DNA of 64,000 nucleotides from Adiantum capillus-veneris (taxonomy: Eukaryota > Streptophyta > Polypodiopsida > Polypodiales > Pteridaceae), in assembly GCA_014529385.2 (NCBI GenBank), contig CM043956.1, positions 66,576,281-66,640,280 on the forward strand, read 5' to 3'. Position 1 is the stretch's first letter, and each line of letters begins with the position of its first letter. The position numbers were made by a program, and so were the translations under genes. Shown in pieces: positions 34,610-47,559 of this stretch. The notes below the pieces were generated by a model. It worked only from the letters and a program-made list of their open reading frames with translations. It was not told the DNA's origin and did no database searches.

Positions 34610-35927
34610 TGACCACCACGATGAAAAGAGGATTTGTTGATGAAAAATCCTCAATTTGCAGAAGTTATCATGGTTAAGATGCTGAATTTTAGATATTTTT
34701 AGGAGAGGTAAATGAAATTGTAACATAGAAGCAATAGAGAGAGACATGGAGAGGGTGTATCTATGTAGAGGTTCATAAAAGAACTATAGGGATGAGAGAG
34801 AAGGGTAATGGTGAAGAGGGTGGGAGAAGCCATGGAAATTGCAGGTTTGAGTGAGGGAAGGAGAGGGAGGGATGTGTAAGAGTGAGTAGGTGTGTGGAAG
34901 GGTTAGAGAAGACTAAGGGCTACTTGTGAGAAAAGTGGGCAGACTGGGGTCCACTCAAAAAATCATAGCTCACCGCTGGTAGCTCCAAATATCATGAAAA
35001 ATTTTGAGGTGATTATTCAGAGCGTGGGCTACATTTTCTCTTTTGACCACTGCTCCAAATTCGGAGTGGAGATAGGTGCCAAAATTCTCACCAAAAAGCC
35101 TATTTTTTATGCCTGCAAAAGTCTTTTAGTGGCCCCTTCCTTTGTTGAATTTGTACAATGCATCCAAGAGTGAGCCCCTCCTTTGTCATATCATAATATA
35201 AAGCATCCAAGTTGCCCTTGACACATGCATGGAGGAGGATTATTGGTGGATAAAGAAATATATACATGGTGGGACTAGTGTATGGGCTATTCATGGACTT
35301 TAGCTCAATGAGCACATGGTGTTAGAATAATACGTAAAAATAATAATAAAAATATGGAGGAGTTATGGATATGGAAAGATATTGGAATCATATATTATGG
35401 TCCCTCTTTGAATTATTTTGGGTGAAAGAGGAAAAGGTATGCAAGTAAATAATATAATAAATTGACCAATGAGTAGAAATCAATTTTTTGTTTTCACGAG
35501 GGTGAGGGTGAAAATGTGGGGGTGATTTGTATAAAAGAAAAAATATAAGGTTAGAGTATGTACACATTAAAAATATAATTATGGTGTAAGAGGATGAAAG
35601 AAGGTGTACATAGGTTTAATAAAACACACACCTAAGTAGAAATATTTAAATAAAATACCAAAATAATTATAAAAAATCCCTATATTTAGGCCATATATAC
35701 AATGAAATATTTACACACAAAGAGGCCATAATACACTTTTATTTTTTTGGCTCAACTAGCCCAGTGACTAGCTAGCTGAGGTTTCTTAAGAAGATATGGG
35801 AAAAGCCCCCTAACTCACACACGCATATGTACAGTGAAATGGTAGGGATAGCCATAGCGTTTGGGTGAATTTGGTAGGGTGGAGTAACTTACTATGGAAA
35901 TTATGGAGAGCCGAAAAACGGCTATCA
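34610..35927 (-). repeat. 3' LTR of the gypsy element
   Basis: 1318 bp, reading TGATAGCC... on the coding strand to ...GGTGGTCA. Near-identical to 43170-44488. Confidence 0.95.
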
Positions 35928-35955
35928 TTAGCCCTCCCCCAGGATGATGGTATAT

Positions 35956-38900
35956 TCATGTACCATCATAGAGCATCCTTTCCAAAGAGAGTGCTTCAGA
36001 GTCCTTGACGAGATCTTCATTGTTTGGCCCCTCAGAATTTGGGCTGGAGTTACACTCATGCTTCATGTAACAATACTTACATGAGACAACGGCCTTTGGA
36101 CAGATCTTTGGTAGATCCTTTGGTAGAAGGCGACTCAAATAGGGCTTCAAGCGATACCCGTTTACCTTCCTGGAGTGCTCTTTACCATTCAAGTCCATAA
36201 GCTGATAGTAACTAGAATTGAAAGCCTTCTTGACTATGTATGGCCCTTGCCATCTAGTTTCAAACTTGGCATCAAAACGATTGTCAAGTCGATTCTCATA
36301 CCTTAGCACAAGCTCTCCTTCCTTGATGCCTTTGTCCTTCAGTTTCTTGTCGTGCCTTTCTTTTGCTTGTGTGGCTTTCCTCTTGTAGCACTCATATGCT
36401 GCTTCTCTTTTCCACTCAAGCTCCACTAACGTAAGAAGTCAATCCATCCATGCTTCTTGATCATCTTGTGCTGATTTGCCATGAAGTCGCATTGTTGGAA
36501 TGTTTAGCTCAATTGGTTGTAAAGCCTCTTGACCATAGACCAAGTGAAATGGTGTGAACTCCGTGGCTTCCCTATATGTGGTTCGATACGCCCACAAGGC
36601 ACCATCCAAGAAGTCATCCCACAACTTTGTCTTGTTTTTCACCATCTTTCTAATGATGCCTGCAATGACACCATTAGCTTTTTCTACCAAACCATTTGAT
36701 TGGGGATAGTAGGGTGTACTGTGACGATGTAGAATGTGAAGTTCTTCACAGACTTCTGTGAGCAATCCCTTTCTAAACCCTGGACCATTATCAGAAACAA
36801 TCTCCAAAGGTGTGTCAAATCTACAACAAATGTGAGTGTAGAAGAATTTGCTTACTGTCCTCTCATTTACCTTTGCCACACTTTGTGCTTCCACCCACCT
36901 AGTCATATAGTCTACAGCCACTAGAATGTAGAGTTTACCATTTTTTGTCCTAGGCAGAGGACCCATAGCATCAATGCCCCACTTTTCAAAGGGTCCACTT
37001 GCAAGAACTATTTGCCTCGGGCCATGCACCAACCTTCTATTTCCATTTATCTGACAAGTGTGACAGCTTTTACACCAATGTTGAACATCCACATGCAAAC
37101 TTGGCCAAACATACCCCGAAAGCAAAATCTTCTTCACAATTAATTCTTGGGCAAAATGACCACCACATGCCTCTTCATGCAAACCTTTTAGAATGGCTGG
37201 AATTTCGTCGATAGTTGGTACTCGTCTGCACACTTGATCCTTCCCTTTTTGATAGAGGGAGCCTTCTAGGAAGAGATAGAAACTTGCCTTCTTCATGAGT
37301 CTCCTCTTCTGAGCCTTCGTGAAGTCTTGTGGAAACTCACCCTCCAAAATGTAGCCAATAATGGGAGCCAATGACTCCAATCCCTGGTATCTCGGCTGCT
37401 TGACTGTTGCTGCCACCATGATGACCTGCACTTCTCTCTCAACACATGTAACTGCTTGTTGTGCAAGTAAATCGGCATCTTCATTTTGTTTCCTCGGAAT
37501 ATGATATAGTTGCACTTCTTCAAACTGATTAAACATCCTACGAATGGCATGAACTTTTGTCCTTAAGCTTTCATTCTTGCATGCCCAAATGCCTAAAATC
37601 TGTTTAACAATGAGAAGTGCATCTCCCTTTACCATGAGACATTTTATCCCTTGGCCAATGCACATCTTCAAACCATGAAGTAGTGTGTCGTATTCTGCTT
37701 CATTGTTGCTAGTTGAACCTGGTAGATTGACCTTCTCTTTCATGACCACCTCTCCACTTGGGTTGAGCAACACTAGCCCTCCCCCTACTTTCCCTGTGGC
37801 TCGACGAAAAGCTCCATCAAAGAACAAGGTAAAAGCATTAGGAATACTTTTTGGTGGTGGCAATGGTAGGGTCTTTACTTGAGGCACCTTAATTTCCTTC
37901 TCATGTACCCTATAAGTGAGAATCCCTGCCAATTGTGCACGCACACTATCTTCTACCTTGAAAGAATATTGGAACTCTTGCAACTCCATAATCCACTTTG
38001 AGATCCTAGTACTAAGATTCATTTGAGATGACACCCAAGGGAACAAATTCTCTGCGGTGAGGATTACAAAAGGTTTTGGGAGCAAGTAGGATCTAAACTT
38101 CTTTATCGCAAATATGAGAGAAAGCATCATGAGTTCTGCCTCCGTGTAGCCTCTCTCTAAAGCATTCATGACCCTACTAGCAAAGTAGATGGGCCGCATC
38201 CTGGTACTATGGGGATCTTGTTGTAGCAACACAGCACCAATTGTTTCCCTTCCAACACTAGAGCTAACAAAGAATGTGTACTCCCAACAAGGAGGCATGA
38301 GTGTTGGTAGCTCTGACAAAATGACTTTAATGTTACAAAAATACTCTTCAAGCTCATCAGACCATGCAAATTCTACTTGCTCTGTCAACTTTTGCAAAGG
38401 ATGAAGCAACTCCGAGGCTAAGTGAATGAAGCGTGACATATACTTCACCTTCTGAATGAAAGAGATGACCTCCTTAAGACTCTTCGGTGATGGGAGCTCA
38501 ATAAGAGACTTTGCCTTTGAAGGATCCACCTCAATGCCTTTATAGGAAACCTTGTGACTGAGCAAGATCACTTCATCCTCACCTATGTGACACTTGTCGG
38601 GGTTGAGTTGACCTCCCATGTCGTAGAGCTTCTTTAAACCTTCTTCTACCCTTTGTAGATGCAATGATTTTGAGCTATAAATGCAAGAATCATCAATGAA
38701 CACCCTAATTGACTTTCCAAAGAATGCTTGAAACACCATGTTCATGAAACGTTGGAATGTTGCAGGAGCATTTGTCAGACCAAATGGCATGACTCTAAAA
38801 GAATAACAACCCCAAGGAGTGATAAAGGTTGTTTTCAATTGATCTTCCAATGCGATACCTATTTGAAAGTAGCCTGAGTATCCATCACACACAATGTACT

Positions 38901-41235
38901 TCTCATGACCAGCTACCTCATTTAGTATCTCATCCTGAAATGGGAGGGGAAAGTGATCTCTTTTTGTTGCCTCATTGAGTGGATGGTAATCCACACACAC
39001 CCTCCACTTTCCGTTTTTCTTAGGAGTGACAACAACGGGAGAGACCCACTTTGAATTCTCCACTGGATAAATGAAACCTGCTGCTAGAAGCTTTCTTACC
39101 TCTTTGAGTAAAGGCTGCTCCTTGATGACTCCTAGCCTTCGTAGCTTATGAGCCTTAGGTGTGGCCTCTGGCTTCAGCTCAATCTTGTGTTGAACAACAT
39201 CTACCACACGCACGTCGGTGTAGTCTTTAGCAAAAAGCCTAGGAAAATTCCTTAGCACACATTTGAACTCCTCTCTTTCATCCTTTGTAAGTGTTGTTGA
39301 TAGCATACCTTCCAACATCCCTTCATCTTGAACACCTTCGTTCTCTTGAGGACCTACCTCCTCCAAGCCTTGACAAGAGGTCTCTTGGTTGCTTGGCTTA
39401 AACCTTACCCCCATGACTTCGATGGAAGACTCCTCTTCGGTAATGCTGCCGCTACTTTCTTCTTCTGAAGTGCTATCGGTCCAACCTTCTTCCGTCTCAC
39501 TTTGAGATGATTCTTCATGGAGCTCCTCTTGGCGTTGCTCCTTCATGTCAAAGACAACCTTCTTATGATTGTCATTCCTGCAAATTAATTTCCCACTCTC
39601 CCAATCCTGCAAAGCTCGCATTTTCATTAGCCATGGTCTTCCTAGGATAAATGGATAACCACTTCCCTTGGTCGACATAACATAAAAATCCACCGCTTTC
39701 TTAATGCCAAAGGCCTCTACAAAGACATTTTTACAAATGCCTACACACCTAGCCTTGCTATTGTTTGCCATCTTGACTTTGATTTCAGGTGTCTCATGGA
39801 TGTGCATGCCTAGTCTTTGCATGAGTCCCTCTGTCGTGATGCAAATTTGTGCACCCCCATCCACTAGACCTTTCCTAACCAATCTTCCTTTGATGTAACA
39901 GTCTAGCACCGGTGTAATGTCCTCATTCATTTCAGCTTGTGCAATTTTTACAACATGCACACTCTCTTTTACCTTTCTCCTAGTGCTAATTGCCCTTGTT
40001 AAATCCCTCCTAACTTGTGGACATAATGCAAGAAATTGAGGCCATGAAATATCAGGACCCTTACCTCTCATGTCTTCCAACAAGTTGTACGGAGCCATAC
40101 CATGTCCAAGAGGGAAGTCTTGGAGGTTGATACGACATCGAGTCCTCTTGGTTTCCTTGGTTTCCTTTGCCTTCTTGCCTCGTCCATGGTCACTTTGTGA
40201 TGTAACTCCTTCTTTCTCCTTACCTTTCCCTCGGCCACGCTTAATGCCATTTGCTTCCATGTCAACCTCTCTTGAATTTGTCACCTCTACCACATGCACG
40301 TTTGGGTCTGGCAAAGGTGGAACTCCTTCCACTCCTTGTGGAGGTGGTCTTGCTCCATTTGGCCTTTGTATAAGCCGTGGTTGCTGACTAGTTCCTTCAC
40401 CTGCATTCATCACTGGGTAATTCAAGTTAGGTCTCCCTGGCTCCCCACGGGGCCAAGGACAATTATACATCCCATGTCCAGACTCACCGCAATTCCAACA
40501 TTGCAAGACTCTCCTAGGTCGTGGGTCTCGCTCTTCAGACTTCTTTGCTTGTCCCTTTGGACATATAGCTTGTGCAAGGTGAATTGACAGGCTGCTTAAA
40601 GATTCATTTAACTTCTCAATCACTTCTGCCGTTACCTCAGGAAGCTCCCTAGATGTTGATGCTTGTGACTTACCTTTGGGTCTAAGACCTTCTATTGGAA
40701 CCTCCCCCCTTAAGCACTTGAGTTTCCTATATTTCTCAACAGCCCTAGTTTCAGCTGCATCAAAAGTAGCACGTGCACCCGCCTGAACTTTTACCTTAAG
40801 GTCAGGAAAGAGTCCGGCTATGAACCTCTCCTTCTTTAAAAATTCTGCACCATCACCAGGGTTAGCAACATTTCGTATCCATAGAGCCCAAAGACGTAGA
40901 AACTCTTGCTTGTACAAGTAGTAGTCATCTAAGTCTTTTTGCTTATGAGAAACAATGTCTTGCCATAATTTCTGAGTGTTTTGGGGATCAAATAAGTATT
41001 TCTTGAAACGATTCAAAACTTTCGTGTAATTCCCTTTAACTTCCTCAGGCAAAGAGTCAAACCAAGTGCTAGCATCTTTCCTAAGGACCACCTCAAACAT
41101 TTCTACACGTTCTTGATCAGTTACTATCCTCTTGATACGGCAAGACATCTTGAAATTCGCTAGAAATGATTCTGCATCCTCTCTAGGCTCTCCAAAGAAA
41201 AGAGGATATCCATACATTTGGCATTGGCTCTCCAT
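35956..41235 (-). CDS. Ty3/gypsy Gag-Pol polyprotein, one in-frame stop
   Basis: One frame of 1760 codons from ATG 41235, interrupted only by TGA at 36439 (codon 1599). Order: capsid (about 45-150), CCHC knuckle 246-259 (C-W-N-C-G...H...C), protease V-D-G-G-A at 458, RT about 690-870 with F-I-D-D at 846-849, a first RNase H-like part (about 950-1060) that seems to lack its leading Asp (F-F-V-S-S-S), then a full RNase H with D1139, E1178 and D1203. Integrase follows, with H1352, H1359, C1390, C1393 and catalytic D1421, D1481 and E1517. After the stop the frame continues 35956-36426 with the G-P-Y-x-V and V-N-G-Y-R-L-K-P-Y C-terminal motif. Catalytic residues look intact, so it was recently active or nearly so. 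Confidence 0.95.
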
Positions 41236-42109
41236 TGAATTGATTTCAAAGTGACGCGTTTTTGTTTTTTCTTTCTTTAAAAGATTTACACAATAATATT
41301 TTCTAAATTACTATCTATTCTACAACAAAATAAAAATATTCACATCAAATGACCTATGATAATCAATAAGAGGTAGAATGACAGGGTTTGGTGACGCGAG
41401 AATTTCTCCTACTCTTTGGGCACCAAACATGAATACCATACGTTGTTGAAAATGGATTTTTCTACTAATTGCAATGTTTACTCTAATGTGTGGAGTGAAA
41501 TGAAAGGGAAAAACCTGTATTCCTGCGCCATTATCCATGGTCTATGTATGACCTAATTCTTAAAACAAAACAAAAATATAGACGTCCAAACTAAGGTCGT
41601 ACCTAATGAGAGGCAAAATAAAAGGATTTACTAATGCGTTTATCTCTACCAACCTAAGAGGACCTAAAATTTTACGAATTACTCGCTAAAATTGCAACTT
41701 AGTACTAACAATTATGTGTACCTTTTGCCTTGCAATGCGAATGAAGGGATCATACAAATTATCGTGATTCATGCAAGCTACTTGATTATGCTAAAGGTTG
41801 AGCCTTCACAAAACATACACAAGCCTGTTCCTCAGTGGGGGCACCAAAATTGAGGCGGTCCGGGGCGGGAAACAAGAAGAGAAACCTCTAGACACCCTTC
41901 AAGGCTCCCGTGCTGCTCAATAGGGCTGGGGCAAAACACAACACAAACAAAAACAACAACCCCACAGCCAAATCCCAACTACACAAGGGGCACCACCTAG
42001 TTTAAGAGCGAACTAGGATGCAAAAGAGGAGAATCGTTAGAGCAACCCACAAACAAGCAAGGAATTTACACTAACCCTAACACCAATGGAACACTCTCAC
42101 ACACTAAAA

Positions 42110-42195
<86 letters not shown>

Positions 42196-43169
42196 TGTAC
42201 AACTTAGCTTCAACTTTATATTTTGCACAAAAAGGAACTTAGAGCTTGCGGAATCCAGTGACAAGATTTGGTTATAGCATCACTAGCACATTGTCTTAGG
42301 GTTATGGGAGCCCTCTCACCATCCACCCTCTTACAATGGTAGCCAAACAATAGCCAACGAGTCACAAGAAACAAAACAACAACCTTCAATGAAACAAGTC
42401 ACCTTATGAAGCTGAATGAGTTTGCCAAGCCAAATTGGAGGAGAAGCGTGATCCTTTGGACATGAATTGCACCCAAAACTACCAATTCATTGATGTTGGG
42501 GTAGATACAACAATGGTAGGAAGAATATCTTCTACTCGCACTCACTCAAACTAGCTCAAGCTTTTCTATGCACCAAGGTGATGGTGTATAGAAAGCTTAC
42601 TCTCTCTTTACAACCAAGATAGAACTGGCGTGTGGTACGCTCAATCTAGTGTGCAATGGTATAGTGATCATTTTTACAAGGAGGAATGGGTTCTATTTAT
42701 AGGTTTTAGAAGCCTTGATTAGGATTAATCCTAATCAATTTTATTAGGAAAGATCAAGGATTATGAATTTTTATGAATTTCAAATAAGAGTGAGGTCTCT
42801 CTTATCTCTTGAGTCACATGGATGTGGGCTCAAGTAAGAGAATTATTGATGTGGTGAAAGGAGAGAAGCTTCCATGGGAGTGAGTGAATTTGGTTTACTT
42901 GTGCGGTTGCCTACTCCATATGTTGATAGTGTGGGTGCATTTTTACAAGAGAAGTTAGTTTGTTAGTGGTAATAATCACTAGAATTGTTAGTGATACATT
43001 TACAATGGGTAGGATGAGTTGATTTGATGAAGGAAGAGGGGTGAATTAAAAGAGAATCATTGAGATGGTGAAGCTTTGAAGAAGCTTGAACTCACCCTTG
43101 TGTAGATTGTGGAAAAAATGACCGCTGGTCTTCTTCTTCTTCTTCGCTTCTTTACGCCGCCGCCACGGT
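41236..43169 (-). other. 5' leader of the gypsy element with (GA)40 tract
   Basis: About 1.9 kb between 5' LTR and gag. It holds an 80-bp GA run (42113-42192) and no convincing open frame. Next to the LTR the minus strand reads ACCGTGGCGGCGGCG; I do not recognise a standard tRNA primer match there. Confidence 0.7.
42113..42192. repeat. (GA)40 microsatellite
   Basis: Uninterrupted GA run of about 80 bp inside the gypsy leader. Confidence 0.97.
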
Positions 43170-44488
43170 TGACCACCACGATGAAAAGAGGATTTGTTGA
43201 TGAAAAATCCTCAATTTGCAGAAGTTATCATGGTTAAGATGCTGAATTTTAGATATTTTTAGGAGAGGTAAATGAAATTGTAACATAGAAGCAATAGAGA
43301 GAGACATGGAGAGGGTGTATCTATGTAGAGGTTCATAAAAGAACTATAGGGATGAGAGAGAAGGGTAATGGTGAAGAGGGTGGGAGAAGCCATGGAAATT
43401 GTAGGTTTGAGTGAGGGAAGGAGAGGGAGGGATGTGTAAGAGTGAGTAGGTGTGTGGAAGGGTTAGAGAAGACTAAGGGCTACTTGTGAGAAAAGTGGGC
43501 AGACTGGGGTCCACTCAAAAAATCATAGCTCACCGCTGGTGGCTCCAAATATCATGAAAACATTTGAGGTGATTATTCAGAGCGTGGGCTACATTTTCTC
43601 TTTTGACCACCTCTCCAAATTCAGAGTGGAGATAGGTGCCAAAATTCTCACCAAAAAGCCTATTTTTTATGCCTGCAAAAGTCTTTTAGTGGCCCCCTCC
43701 TTTGTTGAATTTGTACAATGCATCCAAGAGTGAGCCCCTCCTTTGTCATATCATAATATAAAGCATCCAAGTTGCCCTTGACACATGCATGGAGGAGGAT
43801 TATTGGTGGATAAAGAAATATATACATGGTGGGACTAGTGTATGGGCTATTCATGGACTTTAGCTCAATGAGCACATGGTGTTAGAATAATACGTAAAAA
43901 TAATAATAAAAATATGGAGGAGTTATGGATATGGAAAGATATTGGAATCATATATTATGGTCCCTCTTTGAATTATTTTGGGTGAAAGAGGAAAAGGTAT
44001 GCAAGTAAATAATATAATAAATGTGACCAATGAGTAGAAATCAATTTTTTGTTTTCACGAGGGTGAGGGTGAAAATGTGGGGGTGATTTGTATAAAAGAA
44101 AAAATATAAGGTTAGAGTATGTACACATTAAAAATATAATTATGGTGTAAGAGGATGAAAGAAGGTGTACATAGGTTTAATAAAACACACACCTAAGTAG
44201 AAATATTTAAATAAAATACCAAAATAATTATAAAAAATCCCTATATTTAGGCCATATATACAATGAAATATTTACACACAAAGAAGCCATAATATACTTT
44301 TATTTTTTTGGCTCAACTAGCCCAGTGACTAGCTAGCTGAGGTTTTTTAAGAAGATATGGGAAAAGCCCCCTAACTCACACACGCATATGTACAGTGAAA
44401 TGGTAGGGATAGCCATAGCGTTTGGGTGAATTTGGTAGGGTGGAGTAACTTACTATGGAAATTATGGAGAGCCGAAAAATGGCTATCA
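43170..44488 (-). repeat. 5' LTR of the gypsy element
   Basis: 1319 bp, partner of 34610-35927. Differences include CATGAAAACATTT versus CATGAAAAATTTT and ATGTGACC versus ATTGACC. Confidence 0.95.
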
Positions 44489-45164
44489 ATACGTAGGCTG
44501 GTAGATTTGTTGAACGCTTGTCTTTAATTTTGAAGATATAGATGATCTTCATGGGTGTTAATTGTGCTGATTTGGCATGAGAAGTCCATAGAAGATCTCT
44601 GACGTTTCTATCCTCCTAGCAATAGACTCCAATCCTAGAATTATCCATGCTAATCCGTTTCAAAGGCTTCAAATCAACTTGCGTGTATCCCTTTAATTCT
44701 GAATTTGGTGGTCCTTCTTTTGTTGCCATATTTGGAATGAGTGTATTCACCTCTAATCCCCATTTGTCTATCACATCAGGGTTTCCAAATTTTAAATAAT
44801 GAGTCGTGTTTCTATCCATATATATTTTTCCTTGGAAATTTTTCCTTATTTTCTCTTCAAAATCTATGTCATGGTCATCAATACGAATAGCATACTCTCT
44901 ATTAGAATCAAGGTAAATCTGAGCTCCATGGTCATTCGTCTTAAAAAATGTGAGTATGTGCATATATTTCACTATCGTTTTGATTCTTGAATGACTCGAA
45001 TAGGAAGAAATTTCAGATGTTGAGTCTGAATAAGTATCTGAGACTTCTTCAAAGAGAGTATCCAAATGATCACCTTGGTTCACACTCTCTTCGGTGGATA
45101 CTCTACTAGAACCCTCTCCAAATATCCCTTGATTTGCTAGTATGCAACCAGATCTAAGATTCAT
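44489..45164 (-). pseudogene. Gypsy-type gag N-terminal fragment
   Basis: A minus-strand frame starting M-N-L-R-S-G at 45164, a start typical of gypsy polyproteins, followed by an acidic Ser-rich stretch and a region with F-G-N-P-D-V-I-D-K-W-G-L-E. It stops at 44616, and translated sequence of similar character seems to run to the LTR at 44488. It may be the 5' part of the gag whose middle lies at 34150-34600, now parted by the gypsy element. Confidence 0.5.
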
Positions 45165-45199
45165 ATAGACTGTGATGGCCAGATTTTGAAATTGCAAAA

Positions 45200-45545
45200 A
45201 AGTTTTTTAAGCTACATATGCCGCCACCACCCCTCCCATGCTCATGCGTGCCCACAGTGGGCAACCCCTCCCTTGGAACCACCCTCCTCCCTCTCCTCCA
45301 TTATCCCCCTCTCCCTCCTTCATTATCACATGCAGCCAAAAACCCTCTCTCTCCCTCTCGTTCGTCAACCCACAGGGGGCCGCCATGCATGGGACAACTC
45401 TCTCTCTCTCTCTTTCATTATTCACATACACTCACACAAACAGCACACACACACACACACACTCACTCTCTCCCTCCCTCTCTGCTCTCTCGTCCATGTC
45501 TCTCTCCCTTGTTCTCTGTGTCACCAAGCCCAATATAGGGTGCAT

Positions 45546-45635
<90 letters not shown>

Positions 45636-46580
45636 TGTCAACTCGAAAGCAAGTCCCACCATGCATAAGAAAAATTGCTCTCTCTCCCACATGCTCCCTC
45701 ACCCTCTCCCTCACCCACTCTCTCTCTCTCGCCCCGTTGACTGTCTCACTCTCTCTCTCCAGCTCGGTTCGGTAGCCTGGAGGCCAATAGAGTAATCTCT
45801 CTCTCTCTCTCTCTAAACAGGCACCCACACAGCCTCACTCTTAGTCTCTCTCCCCAACTCCCTCACCCTCTCCCTCCCTCTCTTCCTCTCTTGCTCACTC
45901 ACGCACGCTCTCTCTCTCGAGCTCGGTGTCAAAGAAATCTCTCTCTCACTCTCGTTACTTACACACACCTCACTATTGTTTCCACATACACACACAAACA
46001 CACTCAATCTCTCACTCATGCTCTCTCTCCCTCTCTCGTTCTCTGTGTAGCCGAGCTAACCATTAAAAATATATATATTTCTCTTATACTCCCGTTCCCA
46101 CGCACACTTGCCAACACACTCACCCACATACATACACACACACACACACACAACCACATGTACATACCCACACACACTCCCTCGGTCTCTCTCTCACCCA
46201 TATACCATAAACACACACACCCACACGCTTTTCACACACACAACAACACTTACACGCATAAAAAATACACAAACAAGCACACACACGCCATACGCACGCA
46301 AAAGAAGAAAAACCTTGAAGAACTTAACATTGACACCCAAAACAAGAGAAGAAGAACGACAAGATCACATGATGGTGACCACAATTCAAACAAAGATGCC
46401 GAAGGCCTGGCCAGCCCCGAAAGTGACAAACGTGCTACACGGACGCACCAACAAAGCTCGCTATTCACCTGCACCTCGTCCACGATGCATCTTTCTAGTA
46501 AACATCCGTAGGGTAACCTATTTTTCCTTTTTTAAGCCAAAACCATATATAAAATACCATCTGTATATTGCCACCTCTCT
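45200..46580. repeat. Microsatellite-rich block (TC and CA)
   Basis: Dense TC and CA words throughout, including an uninterrupted TC run of about 80 bp at 45551-45632, TC tracts near 45400-45420 and 45796-45815, and CA tracts near 45443-45465 and 46130-46155. The many long open frames here, reading Ser-Leu or Arg-Glu repeats, are simple-sequence artefacts. Confidence 0.9.
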
Positions 46581-46916
46581 CTAGGTGATGGTCACAAAGG
46601 CCCACCTAGGAGATACCATTTAAAATTTCTCATTTAAAATCCTTCATCTGGGACCCGGCTCCTTGATTTGTCTCTCCTGATTAGGGACCTAACTTAATTA
46701 GATTATCCTAAACTAATACAACTTGCACCTATAAAAGAACACTAAGAGGTCACTATCAAGGGGGAGACTAGGGCACTTACAACACTGGCAACACTCGGGC
46801 ACTTGAGAGTTAGCACTTGAGAAGGAAGCCATGCCCACACACTAACTCCAAGGGTCGCCACACACAAGAGTAGAGTTTTTGTACATATGGAATTCTCCTT
46901 AGAGAACGTACTATAG

Positions 46917-46918
<2 letters not shown>
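46581..46918. other. No gene recognised
   Basis: Sequence resembling a retroelement leader or LTR (a TATAAAAG-like box near 46731, GGGGGAGACTAGGG nearby), but no repeat partner was found in the window. Confidence 0.35.
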
Positions 46919-47262
<344 letters not shown>

Positions 47263-47559
47263 GGTGTGCAGTATTTGTGCTATTGTAAATCACCACTTTC
47301 CGCATCTTAGCCACTCAAAGCTAGGTGGTGCCCCCTATTCACTTCTCTTGATGAGTTTGGCGTGCATGGTCCTGGCATTGAAGCCGTTGGTGTTCATTTT
47401 TCACTTTGTGCTAGCTTGTCATTTGGTGCCCCCACGGAGGAGGGCTTCTAAAAAAACTTCAATTTGCAACATTGAAACGTTGCACGTCATCAACCATGGA
47501 CAAATGACTGCGCAAATTCTCTAATTGGAGAACTGAGGAGGAGGAGATTGAAGAAGCAT

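Larger units (their letters stand above)
34610..44488 (-). mobile_element. Ty3/gypsy LTR retrotransposon, nearly intact (about 9.9 kb)
   Basis: LTRs of 1318 and 1319 bp (TG...CA) differ at roughly a dozen sites by eye. Between them lie a 1.9-kb leader, one long Gag-Pol frame and a purine tract (GGGGGAGGGCTAA on the minus strand, ending at 35928). No chromodomain is seen. A second, complete RNase H before integrase suggests the Tat/Ogre-like branch. Flanking bases (TTTGT left, ATACG right) do not form a target duplication, so the insertion was followed by a deletion or rearrangement, or the ends recombined. It lies inside the inverted segment. Confidence 0.93.

Noticed and set aside
44489-44493. 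ATACG right of the gypsy element also occurs left of the LTR remnant at 21662, suggesting another crosswise duplication
   Set aside because: The two elements are of different superfamilies and cannot recombine by homology; a 5-bp match alone is easily chance.
45186-46584. Many long overlapping frames reading Ser-Leu, Thr-His or Arg-Glu repeats
   Set aside because: They are translations of TC/GA and CA microsatellites, open in several frames on both strands because the dinucleotides contain no stop codons.
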